The translations under genes and the position numbers were made by a program. From the NCBI GenBank assembly GCA_964228555.1, contig CAXQZU010000030.1:62001-126000 (forward strand): a stretch of 64,000 bases of DNA, in the 5' to 3' direction. Shown here piece after piece: positions 27,991 to 35,771 of this stretch (its first letter is position 1; each line of letters begins with the position of its first letter). The notes under the pieces were generated by a model. It saw only the letters and a list, made by a program, of their open reading frames with translations, was not told the origin of the DNA and searched no databases. This DNA comes from CAXQZU01 sp964228555. GTDB taxonomy: Bacteria > Planctomycetota > PLA2 > JAEUHO01.

Positions 27991-29058
27991 ATGGACGCAG
28001 CCTCGACGGCAGCCGACGCCCCGGCCGGGTCCGCCGCCGCAGGGCTGGCGGGGCAGGTCTCGTGCCCGCGCTGCAGCCGCCGGGCGCGGCAAGGGCAGCC
28101 CTTCTGCGAGCAGTGCGGGCAACGGCTGTTCGAGGGCGAGGCACGCCCGCAGGCGCGCCAGAGCGTGCCCTGCACGCAGTGCGGCGCCACGGTGGCCTTC
28201 CCCGAGGGGCAGCGCACGGCCACCTGCCCCTTCTGCGACACGCCCTACGTGGGCACGGGCGAGGTGGGCGCCCTGCGCCACGAGCCCGAGTTCGTCCTGC
28301 CCTTCAACGTGAACGAGGCGGCGGCACGTGCCAGCTTCCTGGCGTGGATCCGGGCCGGCGGGCTGTTCGTGCCGGGCGACCTCGGGCAGAAGGCCCGGCT
28401 CGAGTCGCCCTCGGGCGTCTACCTGCCCTTCTGGTCGTTCAGCGCGCGCAGCGACAGCACCTACAGCGCACGGGTGGGCGAGTACTGGTGGGAGACGGTG
28501 GTCACCACCACGATCGTCAACGGCAAGCCCGTCACCCGCACGCAGCGGGTGCGACGCACCGAGTGGTACCCCTTCGGCGGGGACTTCCACCAGTTCCACG
28601 CGCACTACCTGGTCAGCGGCTCGCGGGGCCTGCCCCAGCCGGAGGCCGATGCCATCGCGCCGTGGCCCGTGGCCGACATGCTGAGGTACAAGCCGCAGTA
28701 CCTCAGCGGCTGGATGGCCGAGGAGTACACGGTGGGCCGCGACGAGGCGCAGGCCACCAGCATGGCGGCCTTCCGCGAGCGCGAGCGGGACGCCGTGGCC
28801 GCGCACATGCCGGGCGACACCAGCGAGGTGACGGGCCTCCAGACCGGCTTCTCGGAGGTGACCGAGGACCTGATCTACGTGCCCCTGTGGGTGCTGGCCT
28901 ACGCCTACGGCGGCCGCACCTACCGCTACGTGATCAACGGGGCCACGGGCAAGGCCCACGGCAGCCGTCCGCGCAGCGTGCCGCGCATCGTGGCCGCCGT
29001 CGTGGGCGTGGTGGCGCTGGTGCTGCTCGTGGCCTGGCTGGCCTCGAGGGGGGGCTAG
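27991..29058 (+). CDS. Zinc-ribbon membrane protein 1
   Basis: Uncharacterised protein of 355 residues. Two zinc ribbons come first: CPRCSRRARQGQPFCEQCG (about 25-43) and CTQCGATVAFPEGQRTATCPFC (about 60-82). A soluble domain begins FVLPFNVNEAAARASFLAWI and includes VYLPFWSFSA. One C-terminal transmembrane helix (VAAVVGVVALVLLVAWLA) follows. The bulk should lie in the cytoplasm. This resembles a widespread family often labelled TFIIB-type zinc ribbon protein. It lies 53 bp after the tricorn-like gene and 2 bp before its paralogue. Confidence 0.75.
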   Translation: MDAASTAADAPAGSAAAGLAGQVSCPRCSRRARQGQPFCEQCGQRLFEGEARPQARQSVPCTQCGATVAFPEGQRTATCPFCDTPYVGTGEVGALRHEPEFVLPFNVNEAAARASFLAWIRAGGLFVPGDLGQKARLESPSGVYLPFWSFSARSDSTYSARVGEYWWETVVTTTIVNGKPVTRTQRVRRTEWYPFGGDFHQFHAHYLVSGSRGLPQPEADAIAPWPVADMLRYKPQYLSGWMAEEYTVGRDEAQATSMAAFRERERDAVAAHMPGDTSEVTGLQTGFSEVTEDLIYVPLWVLAYAYGGRTYRYVINGATGKAHGSRPRSVPRIVAAVVGVVALVLLVAWLASRGG

Positions 29059-29060
29059 CC

Positions 29061-30026
29061 ATGGCCCTCGAGAGCCGCTGCAGCCTGTGCCGCAACGTCG
29101 TGGACGCGCAGGACCTGTTCTGCGCCACCTGCGGGCGCGAGGTGGAGCGGCCCGAGGGCGCAACGCCCGCAGCCGCCCGTCCGCTGGAGCAGGGCCTGCT
29201 GGGCATGGACTGCCGCGGCTGCGGCGCGTCCATGACCTACGACGCCGGGGTGCAGGCGCTGCGCTGCGCCTTCTGCGGCTCCACCCAGCTGGAGCGACAG
29301 CCCACGCCCACCGGCCGCGAGATGCCCACCCAGCGCGTGCCGTTCCGCGTGAGCCCCGAGGCCGCGCGACGGGCCTTCACGCAGTGGCTGGGCAAGGGCT
29401 TCTGGCGGCCCTCGGGCCTGCAGCGCGAGGCGCGCCTCACCTCCATGGTGCCCGCCTACGTGCCCTGCTGGGCCGTCACGGCACGCACCAGCACGCACTG
29501 GGCGGCCGACTCCTCGGCCACGCCGCCCGGCGCCCGCGCGGACTGGTGCCCCGTGGGCGGCAGCAGCGCCGGACGCGTGGACGGGTTGCTCGTGGTGGCC
29601 AGCGGCTCGCTGCGCCAGGAGGAGGTGGACGCCTTGCAGCCCTGGAGCCTTGCCAGCGGCGTGCCCTACGCGCGCGAGGACCTCGCCGGGGTGGTCGTCG
29701 AGGACATCGGCGTGAGCCGGCGCGCGGCCCGGCCGCGCGCCATGGACGCCATCGTCGAGTCCGAGCGCGAGCGCTGTGCGGCACTGGTCCCCGGGCGGCA
29801 CCGCAACGTGAAGGTGAACGTGCTGGTGACGGACATGGACGCCGAGCCCGTGCTGGTTCCCGTGTTCATCGCCGCCTACCGCTGGCGCGAGCGCTCGTTC
29901 CGCTTCCTGCTGCACGGCGAGAACGCGCGCGCCATCGGGCAGGCGCCCGTGAGCGTGGGCAAGGTGCTGGTGGCGGTGCTGCTGGTCGCCATCGTGCTGG
30001 GCTGGCTGGCCGGCTCGGCGCTCTAG
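29061..30026 (+). CDS. Zinc-ribbon membrane protein 2 (paralogue of the preceding gene)
   Basis: 321 residues with the same plan as its neighbour: zinc ribbons CSLCRNVVDAQDLFCATCG and CRGCGASMTYDAG...CAFCG, then VPFRVSPEAARRAFTQWLGK and MVPAYVPCWAVTA, then a C-terminal transmembrane helix (VLVAVLLVAIVLGWLAG). The middle has diverged and lacks the long loop with WYPFGGDF. Two different copies side by side suggest a heterodimer. Its stop shares a CTAG with the stop of the convergent sirtuin gene, which leads into the flotillin/NfeD operon. Confidence 0.75.
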   Translation: MALESRCSLCRNVVDAQDLFCATCGREVERPEGATPAAARPLEQGLLGMDCRGCGASMTYDAGVQALRCAFCGSTQLERQPTPTGREMPTQRVPFRVSPEAARRAFTQWLGKGFWRPSGLQREARLTSMVPAYVPCWAVTARTSTHWAADSSATPPGARADWCPVGGSSAGRVDGLLVVASGSLRQEEVDALQPWSLASGVPYAREDLAGVVVEDIGVSRRAARPRAMDAIVESERERCAALVPGRHRNVKVNVLVTDMDAEPVLVPVFIAAYRWRERSFRFLLHGENARAIGQAPVSVGKVLVAVLLVAIVLGWLAGSAL

Positions 30027-30814
30027 GGCGAGGGCTCCGCCCGCAGGCCCTGCAGGGCCGGCACGGCCTCCAGCAGGACGGGAAGCCACGCCTCGGCCGT
30101 CCCGCGCAGGGCATGGCGCACGGCCGGCGTGGCAGGCGTGGGATCCGGATTCACCTCGACGCTGGCCTTCCCGCGCAGCGTGGCATGGCGCGCCGGCGCC
30201 ACGATGTAGGGGAACAGGGCCGAGGTGCCCAGCAGCAGCACGAGGTCGGGCGACTGCTCCACGAGGGCCGCCTGCAGTCGCAGCAGGGGCTCGCGCGGCA
30301 AGGCCTCCTCGAACAGCACCACGTCCGGTCGCACGGGGCCGCCGCAGGCGGGGCAGGAGGGCCGGGACGCCCCCACCGCCAGCGCCTGCGCCGGCAGGGG
30401 TGCCCCATGCCCGCAACGCAGGCAGCGGATGCGCAGCACGTTGCCGTGGATCTCCACCACGTCGGGGCTGCCCGCCCGGCCGTGCAGCCCGTCCACGTTC
30501 TGCGTGAGCAGGAACAGTCCGGGCATCCGCCGCGCAGCCGCCGCCAGCAGGTGGTGCACGGGCCCGGGGCGCGCGGCCGCCGCGCCGCGGGCGAGGCGCA
30601 GGATGCGGTCCCAGGTGCGATCCGGCTCGCGCCGGAAGGTCGCCCCCGTGAGGTCCTCGATGGTGCGGTCGCCCTCGCGCGGATCCTCGTAGACGCCACC
30701 CTCGCCGCGGTAGGTCGGCAGGCCGGCGGCCTTGCTCACGCCCGCGCCGGTGATCACGGCCACGCTGCGCACCCCCGCCAGCGCCGCAGCCAGCGCAGGC
30801 GGCAGGGTGGGCAC
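30023..30814 (-). CDS. Sirtuin (NAD-dependent protein deacylase, SIR2 family)
   Basis: 263 residues. NAD-binding GAGVSKAAGLPTYRG (residues 23-37), FLLTQNVDGLH, the catalytic His in EIHGN, the zinc Cys pairs CLRCG and CPACG, and GTSALFPYIVAPA are all present. It removes acyl groups from lysines using NAD+; some bacterial sirtuins act in NAD-depleting defence or other roles, but no partner nuclease or toxin domain is seen here. It starts at GTG 30814, 20 bp after the flotillin stop, so it is probably the third gene of the nfeD-flotillin operon. Confidence 0.9.
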   Translation of the reverse strand: MPTLPPALAAALAGVRSVAVITGAGVSKAAGLPTYRGEGGVYEDPREGDRTIEDLTGATFRREPDRTWDRILRLARGAAAARPGPVHHLLAAAARRMPGLFLLTQNVDGLHGRAGSPDVVEIHGNVLRIRCLRCGHGAPLPAQALAVGASRPSCPACGGPVRPDVVLFEEALPREPLLRLQAALVEQSPDLVLLLGTSALFPYIVAPARHATLRGKASVEVNPDPTPATPAVRHALRGTAEAWLPVLLEAVPALQGLRAEPSP

Positions 30815-30834
30815 GGCCGCGCGGCCCCGAGGCG

Positions 30835-32463
30835 CTAGGCGCCCGGCGCGGCCGGGCCCTTGTCCTTGGCCTCGCCCCCGGCGGCCGGCGGGCTGCCCGC
30901 CTCGTCGCCCGGCACCAGCTTGCCGAAGTAGTCCGGCATCTTCACGCCGCCGATGTCACGCATCATGTGCAGCATGGGAGGCAGCGAGCCCGCCAGGTTG
31001 CGCAGGAAGCCGGCGGTGGCGCCCTGCGTGCCGCCCGGGCCGCCGGCGGTGCCGCCATCCCACACCACGATCTTGTCGAACTTGATGTTCTGGATGGCCT
31101 GCGCCGCGTTCTCGCTCAGCTTCTCGATGTGCTCGAGCATCAGCATCTGGAAGGCCGCCTCGGCGCTGCCGCAGGCCCCCACGATGCGCCCGAGGCCCTC
31201 GCCCTTCTTGGCCAGGATCTCGTACTGGCCGCGGGCCTCGGCCTCCAGCCGCGCGTAGATGGCCTTGGCCTCGCCCTCCGCCTCGATGCGGCGCTTCTCG
31301 GCCTCGGCCTCGGCCTCGACCATCACGCGCGCCTTCTGCGCGCGGGCGGGTGCCAGCAAGGCGGCCATCTGCTCGGCCTCGACCTTGAGGGCCTCGGCCT
31401 TGGCCGCGACCGCCTGCGCCTCGTACTGGGCGCGCAGCACGTCGGCCTCGGCCACGCGCCGGCGCGTCTCGCCGCGCTGGTAGGCCTCGGCGCGCTGCAC
31501 CTGCAGGTCGGCCTCGGTCTGGGCGATCACGGCGCGGGCCGTGTTCTCGCCCTTCACGGCCAGCGCGTCGGCGTCCGCCACCTTGATGCGCTTCTCGCGC
31601 TCGGCGCTGGCAATCGCGGCATCGCGCTCGAAGGCCGCGGTCTGCTCGCCCACCTTCTCGTCACGGTCCAGCGCGGCGACCTGGACGGTGCGCTCGCGCT
31701 CGGCAGCCTTCTTGCCGATCTCGCGCTCCTTCTCCGCCTCGGCCACGCTCACGTCGCGCTCGCGGTTGGCGCGCGCCACGCCCACCTGGCCCTTCTTGAC
31801 CTGCTCGGCCACGTCGATCTCGGCCTGCTGCACGGCCGTGGCCGCGGCCTTGCGCCCGATGGCCTCGATGTAGCCCGACTCGTCGGTGATGTCCGTGATG
31901 TTCACGTTGATGAGCACGAGGCCCACCTTGCGCAGCTCGGGCTCCATCTGCTTCTGGATGGCCGTCAGGAACGCATCGCGGTCGCGGTTGATCTCCTCGA
32001 TGTGCATCGAGGCGATCACCTGGCGCAGCTGGCCGAAGATGATGTCGCGGGCCTGGCCCTCGAACTGCTCCTTGGTGAGGCCCAGCAGGCGGATGGCCGC
32101 GTTCTGCATCACGGCGGGCTCGGTGCCGATGGCCACCGTGAACACGCTGGGCACGTTCACGCGGATGTTCTCCGCCGAGAGCGCGCCGCGCAGCGGGATC
32201 TCGATCTGGATGGGCTCCAGGTCGAGGAAGTCGTAGTCCTGGATCAGCGGGATCACGAAGGCTCCGCCGCCGTGCAGGCACTTGCTGGCCTGCCCGCCGC
32301 CGACCTTGCCGTACACCACCAGGATCTTGTTGCTGGGGCAGCGCTTGTAGCGCGTGATGAGCAGCAGCACGAGGCTGAAGAGCAGCACGACGCCGAAGAG
32401 CACGGCGGCCATGAACCACGTCTCGCTCAGGGCCAGGACGGGCAGGAAGGGCAGGGCAGGCAT
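30835..32463 (-). CDS. Flotillin (SPFH-domain membrane scaffold)
   Basis: 542 residues. One N-terminal membrane helix (FMAAVLFGVVLLFSLVLLLI), an SPFH domain (about 50-230, KILVVYGKVGGGQASKCLHG), and a long Glu/Ala-rich coiled coil (about 240-430) typical of flotillins, then a Gly/Pro tail. Flotillins form membrane assemblies and work with NfeD proteins, as here. GAGG lies 5 nt before ATG 32463. It lies 83 bp downstream of nfeD. The zinc-ribbon membrane pair facing it from the other side makes a membrane-stress setting plausible. Confidence 0.93.
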   Translation of the reverse strand: MPALPFLPVLALSETWFMAAVLFGVVLLFSLVLLLITRYKRCPSNKILVVYGKVGGGQASKCLHGGGAFVIPLIQDYDFLDLEPIQIEIPLRGALSAENIRVNVPSVFTVAIGTEPAVMQNAAIRLLGLTKEQFEGQARDIIFGQLRQVIASMHIEEINRDRDAFLTAIQKQMEPELRKVGLVLINVNITDITDESGYIEAIGRKAAATAVQQAEIDVAEQVKKGQVGVARANRERDVSVAEAEKEREIGKKAAERERTVQVAALDRDEKVGEQTAAFERDAAIASAEREKRIKVADADALAVKGENTARAVIAQTEADLQVQRAEAYQRGETRRRVAEADVLRAQYEAQAVAAKAEALKVEAEQMAALLAPARAQKARVMVEAEAEAEKRRIEAEGEAKAIYARLEAEARGQYEILAKKGEGLGRIVGACGSAEAAFQMLMLEHIEKLSENAAQAIQNIKFDKIVVWDGGTAGGPGGTQGATAGFLRNLAGSLPPMLHMMRDIGGVKMPDYFGKLVPGDEAGSPPAAGGEAKDKGPAAPGA

Positions 32464-32546
32464 GCGGTCCTCGCAGGGGGTCCGGGAAGGTCGGGAAGCG
32501 ATCCGGGGAGACGGGGCGGGTGGTGGCGGGCGCTCCAGCACCCGCC

Positions 32547-33113
32547 CTAGCCGGGCATCACCTTGAGCGTGTCGTCGCCGCTGAGGCCGACGACCTTGAC
32601 GCGCTGGCCGGTGGCGATCTCCTCGCCGTCGGTGACGGCCGCCAGCTCCACGCTGCGGCCCTGCACCTCGAGCGTGACCTTGCCCGTCCCGCGGCCATGG
32701 GCCGGGATGCGCAGGTACACGGTGCCGGCGGCCCCCACCGCATTGTGCACGTCCAGCGTGCCGCTGGAGCCCAGGCGGCGCAGGCTGCGCAGCAGGAAGG
32801 CCACCATCAGCATGCCGCTGACGCCCGCCACGCTGGCGATCGCCACGCGCGTGCCGGCCGAGGTCTGCGGCTCGTAGAGGGCCAGGCCGGTCAGCCCGAA
32901 GAAGCCTGCGAAGGCCACCAGCGCCTTGAAGGAGAGCACGCCGAAGAACCACGAGGCGTCCGCCCCGGCATCGCCCGCGCCCGTGTCGCCCACGCTGCCA
33001 TGGGTGCCATCGAAGTCACCGGCCCCGGCCAGGCCAAGCAGCTGCAAGACCACTTGCACGACCAAGATGCCGCCGCCGGCGATGGCCAGCACCAGGTAGA
33101 CGGTGTGCTCCAT
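32547..33113 (-). CDS. NfeD-like membrane protein
   Basis: 188 residues with three hydrophobic segments (YLVLAIAGGGILVVQVVLQL, the FKALVAFAGFFGLTGLALY region, and VAIASVAGVSGMLMVAFLL). A C-terminal OB-fold-like domain follows (GAAGTVYLRIPAHGRGTGKV, GQRVKVVGLSGDDTLKV). This is the short NfeD/YuaF type that partners flotillins; the ClpP-like protease domain of long NfeDs is absent. An acidic Gly/Asp loop (residues 31-55) lies between TM1 and TM2. First gene of the operon; a strong hairpin sits just upstream. Confidence 0.85.
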   Translation of the reverse strand: MEHTVYLVLAIAGGGILVVQVVLQLLGLAGAGDFDGTHGSVGDTGAGDAGADASWFFGVLSFKALVAFAGFFGLTGLALYEPQTSAGTRVAIASVAGVSGMLMVAFLLRSLRRLGSSGTLDVHNAVGAAGTVYLRIPAHGRGTGKVTLEVQGRSVELAAVTDGEEIATGQRVKVVGLSGDDTLKVMPG

Positions 33114-33130
33114 GGGCGCGGCCCCCGGCG

Positions 33131-33157
33131 CGGAGCCTCGCACTGTGCGGGGCTCCG
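33131..33157. promoter_or_regulatory. Strong 12-bp stem-loop in the nfeD-crcB divergent gap
   Basis: CGGAGCCTCGCA (33131-33142) pairs with TGCGGGGCTCCG (33146-33157), with one G-T pair, around a 3-nt CTG loop. It lies 17 nt before the nfeD ATG in a gap between divergent genes, where no terminator is expected. It may be a 5'-UTR structure of nfeD or an operator. Confidence 0.5.
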
Positions 33158-33255
33158 GGCCCGGATTGTGGACGCCTCCCCGGGGCGGGGCAACCACAAC
33201 CGCCAGCGCGGCCACCCGCCCGCCGAAGGCCCGCCCCGGGCCACGCCCCCAGCGG

Positions 33256-33261
33256 TAGAAC
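33256..33261 (+). promoter_or_regulatory. -10-like element for a possibly leaderless crcB mRNA
   Basis: TAGAAC ends 6 nt before the crcB ATG. The AGGGG between them could also act as a weak ribosome site, so a leaderless start is less certain here. Confidence 0.35.
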
Positions 33262-33267
33262 AGGGGC

Positions 33268-33633
33268 ATGGGTGCCCGCCCCGACCTGCTGGCCTGGCTG
33301 GGCGTTGCGGCGGGCGGTGCCGTCGGCTCGCTGGCCCGGGCCGGGCTGCAGGGCGTCCTGGTGCGGCCCTGGGGCACGCTGGCCGCCAACGTGGGCGGCT
33401 GCCTCGCCATGGGCCTGCTGCTGGGCATGGACCTCGGCCCGCGGGCGAGGGCCTTCCTCGCGGTCGGCGTGCTGGGCGGCTTCACCACCCTCTCGGGGCT
33501 GGGCATGGACGCCTGGCTGGCCTGGCAGGCCGGCGAGCGCGGCACGCTGGCGGCCTACCTCGCAGCCAGCCTCGTGGGCTCGGCGCTGGCGCTGGTGGCA
33601 GGGCTGTCGCTCGCGCGGGCCTGCCTGTCATGA
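33268..33633 (+). CDS. crcB: CrcB/FluC fluoride channel
   Basis: Small fluoride exporter of 121 residues with four membrane helices. Family marks: AAGGAVGSLAR at residues 14-24, WGTLAANVGGCLAMG (the conserved Asn) and VGVLGGFTTLSGLGMD (the TTxS sodium/fluoride region). FluC works as an antiparallel dimer that lets fluoride leave the cell. No fluoride riboswitch was recognised upstream. Its stop overlaps the histidine kinase ATG by ATGA, an unusual partner for crcB. Confidence 0.92.
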   Translation: MGARPDLLAWLGVAAGGAVGSLARAGLQGVLVRPWGTLAANVGGCLAMGLLLGMDLGPRARAFLAVGVLGGFTTLSGLGMDAWLAWQAGERGTLAAYLAASLVGSALALVAGLSLARACLS

Positions 33634-34790
33634 GCACCCGCGAGGACCGCCTGGCCGCCCTGCTCGAGGCCGGCGTGGACCTCGCCCGCACGGAGGACCT
33701 CGCGGCCCTGCAGCGACGCCTGCTGGACCTGGCCACCCGCCACGTGGAGGCCGAGCGCGGCACGCTGTGGCTGGTGGACCGCGCGCACGGCACGCTGCGC
33801 AGCGTCGTGCAGGACGGCGAGGGGCTGGCCCCGCTGGTGCTGATGCCGGACCGGGGCGTGGCGGGCCGTGTCGCCTCCACCGGGCGGGCCGCACGCGTGG
33901 ACGATGCCTACGCCGACCCGGACTTCGACCGCGAGACCGACCGGCGCACCGGATTCCGCACGCGCAACATGCTGGTGGTCCCGGTGGCCCTGCGGGGCGA
34001 GCCTCCGCGGGGGGTGGTGCAGGTGCTCAACAAGCGCGTGGGCGCCTTCGACGCCGACGACGAGGCCTTCCTGGGCGCGCTGGCCTCGTTCAGTGCCGTG
34101 GCGCTCGAGCACCGCCAGCGCCTCGAGCACGAGCGCCTCGCCACCGTGGGCAGCGTGGCGGCCTCGCTGGTGCACGACCTGGGCGCGCCGCTGACCGCCG
34201 TGCAGGGCTACGCGGACATGCTGGAGCAGGACGTGCCGCCCGAGGTGCGGGCCCGTTGCGCCGCGGGCGTGCGCCGGCAGGCCCAGCGCCTCTCGGGCAT
34301 GGTGCGATCCATCCTCGGCTACGTGCGCGGCGACCAGCCCCTGCTGCGGGCACGCGTAGACCTTGACCGGCTGCTCGACACCCTGTGCGAAGACCTCGCG
34401 GCCGCCTACGCCGCCGGCGGCGTGCGCGTGGAACGGCTGCCCGGCCGCGCAGGGCACCTGCTGGCCGACGAGGGAGCCCTGCGGCGCGCGGTGGAGAACC
34501 TCGCCCGCAACGCCGTGCAGGCCATGGCGCCGGGCGGCACGCTGGCGCTGGGCGCGCGCGTGCAGGGCACGCAGGCCGAGGTCGTGGTGCGCGACTCCGG
34601 GCGCGGCATGGACGAAGAAGTGCGTGCTCGCCTCTTCGAGCCCTTCTTCACCCGCGGAGGCCACGGTGGCACGGGCCTGGGCCTGAGCATCGTGGAGCGC
34701 ATCGTGCGCGGCCATGGCGGCAGCATCCGGGTGGAGAGCGCGCCCGGCCAGGGCACCACCTTCGTGCTGTCGCTGCCGCTGGAGGGCTGA
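33630..34790 (+). CDS. Soluble GAF-domain sensor histidine kinase
   Basis: 386 residues without membrane segments. A GAF domain (about 10-165, ending FLGALASFSAVALEHRQRL) precedes a dimerisation helix with phospho-acceptor His182 in SLVHDLGAPLTAV. The ATPase part has N-box ENLARNAVQAM, G1 DSGRGMDEE, F-box LFEPFF and G2 GGTGLGLSIVERI. It should sense a cytoplasmic small molecule or redox state. No receiver-domain gene lies nearby, so it is an orphan. It is translationally coupled to crcB. Confidence 0.92.
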   Translation: MSTREDRLAALLEAGVDLARTEDLAALQRRLLDLATRHVEAERGTLWLVDRAHGTLRSVVQDGEGLAPLVLMPDRGVAGRVASTGRAARVDDAYADPDFDRETDRRTGFRTRNMLVVPVALRGEPPRGVVQVLNKRVGAFDADDEAFLGALASFSAVALEHRQRLEHERLATVGSVAASLVHDLGAPLTAVQGYADMLEQDVPPEVRARCAAGVRRQAQRLSGMVRSILGYVRGDQPLLRARVDLDRLLDTLCEDLAAAYAAGGVRVERLPGRAGHLLADEGALRRAVENLARNAVQAMAPGGTLALGARVQGTQAEVVVRDSGRGMDEEVRARLFEPFFTRGGHGGTGLGLSIVERIVRGHGGSIRVESAPGQGTTFVLSLPLEG

Positions 34791-34807
34791 GCCGCGCCGG
34801 GCTCAGC
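34786..34807. terminator. Bidirectional hairpin holding both facing stop codons
   Basis: GCTGAGCC (34786-34793) pairs with GGCTCAGC (34800-34807) around a 6-nt loop. The left arm contains the kinase TGA (34788-34790), and the right arm contains the parvulin stop (34803-34805). Confidence 0.6.
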
Positions 34808-35723
34808 GCACGGCCCGGCGCTCCACCGGCCGCACGATCACGAAGCCGTGCAGCGTGTCCAGCACCTCGGGCACCACCTTGCCCAGCTCCCCGCGCAGCA
34901 GGCCGTTCACGACGCTCACGGGGAAGTCAGGGCTGCCCCAGCGCACCCACGGGCTGCTGGGCTTGCCGGTGGCGCGGTCGTAGGCCCACAGCCAGCCCCC
35001 GCGCGCGGCGCTGTCCTGGTCCTCGCTGGCGGCCCGCGCGAGGCCCTCGAAGTCCGCGCCCGCCAGGGCCTGCGAGAGCACCGCCTCTGCCATCTGGCGT
35101 GCCCGCTCGCGCGTGCGCTTCTGGTCGTGGCGCCAGGGCCACGCGTCCTTGTGCGTCACGACGATGGCCTGCCCACGCACCTCGGAGCGCAGCGCCTCGT
35201 CGAGGGCAGGCTTGAGGCGCTGCGCGGCTGCCATGTCGATGCGTCGCGCGAACCAGAATCCGCGCTGCCAGTCCAGCAGCGGCGTGACGGCACCCATCGG
35301 TGCGTCCATCAAGGCCCGGTCGCGCTCGTCGGTGCGTGCGGCATCCACGGGGAGGGCCACCAGGCCGTCGCCCACGCTGCTGGGCGCCCCGCTGTGGCGC
35401 CGCGCGATGCCACCGATGTCGCCGCCGGAGAGCGCCTGCTGCCGCAGGCCCTCGGCAAGCGCGCGCGCGGCCTCCATCGGCCTGAGGTGGGGACTGAGCG
35501 TCGGCGTGTCGCTGGGCGGGTCGTAGGGGATCCACACCTCCTGCCCCGCGGCCAGCCCTCCCACCAGGGGAGCGGGCTGCCCTGCACCCGGAGCGGCGGG
35601 CTGTTCCGCCGGCTGCCCGCAGCCGGCCACCGCCCCCACGCAGGCCACCACCCCCACGCAGGCCACCAGGACCGCTGCGCGCAGGTGCAGGCAGGCGAGG
35701 GCCGGGCGAGGTCGTGCGCGCAC
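34803..35723 (-). CDS. Parvulin-like lipoprotein (probable peptidyl-prolyl isomerase)
   Basis: 306 residues. A signal with lipobox (GVVACVGAVAGC) is followed by a Pro/Gly-rich linker. One region (about 65-160) resembles a diverged rotamase, and a second parvulin-like domain (about 185-300) has AIVVTHKDAW, ALAGADFEGLARAASEDQDS, RGGWLWAYDRATGKP and the closing LDTLHGFVIVRPVE. Parvulins of this layout help fold exported proteins. Starts at GTG 35723 with TAGGAT 6 nt upstream and no Shine-Dalgarno. The signal peptide holds a tandem 6-codon duplication. Confidence 0.72.
   Translation of the reverse strand: MRARPRPALACLHLRAAVLVACVGVVACVGAVAGCGQPAEQPAAPGAGQPAPLVGGLAAGQEVWIPYDPPSDTPTLSPHLRPMEAARALAEGLRQQALSGGDIGGIARRHSGAPSSVGDGLVALPVDAARTDERDRALMDAPMGAVTPLLDWQRGFWFARRIDMAAAQRLKPALDEALRSEVRGQAIVVTHKDAWPWRHDQKRTRERARQMAEAVLSQALAGADFEGLARAASEDQDSAARGGWLWAYDRATGKPSSPWVRWGSPDFPVSVVNGLLRGELGKVVPEVLDTLHGFVIVRPVERRAVR
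35633..35668. repeat. Perfect 18-bp tandem duplication inside the parvulin signal peptide
   Basis: CCCCCACGCAGGCCACCA occurs at 35633-35650 and again at 35651-35668. It is in frame and doubles the six residues VVACVG in the hydrophobic core of the signal. Confidence 0.95.
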
Positions 35724-35729
35724 GAGGGC

Positions 35730-35735
35730 ATCCTA
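35730..35735 (-). promoter_or_regulatory. -10 element for a likely leaderless parvulin mRNA
   Basis: TAGGAT on the minus strand, 6 nt before GTG 35723. Confidence 0.5.
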
Positions 35736-35771
35736 GGCGATCGCCTGCCCTGGCGTCCCTGCCTCGCGCCG

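Noticed and set aside
24470..28144. A very long open frame on the minus strand opposite the tricorn-like gene, and many similar frames opposite other genes
   Set aside because: At about 72% GC, stop codons are rare in several frames. These frames encode Arg/Ala/His/Gln-rich text without domains and run across clear genes.
30048..30061. GGCCCTGCAGGGCC palindromes (also at 38033-38046)
   Set aside because: Both lie inside genes and encode Ala-Leu-Gln-Gly-Leu with the preferred codons, so they are by-products of codon use.
30023..30814. SIR2-type antiphage defence system
   Set aside because: The protein is a plain 263-residue sirtuin with an intact zinc site and no fused or adjacent nuclease, Argonaute, TIR or HerA gene.
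33158..33267. Fluoride riboswitch upstream of crcB
   Set aside because: No CTGATG-type or other conserved crcB-motif element is present, and the only hairpin reads better as part of the nfeD side.
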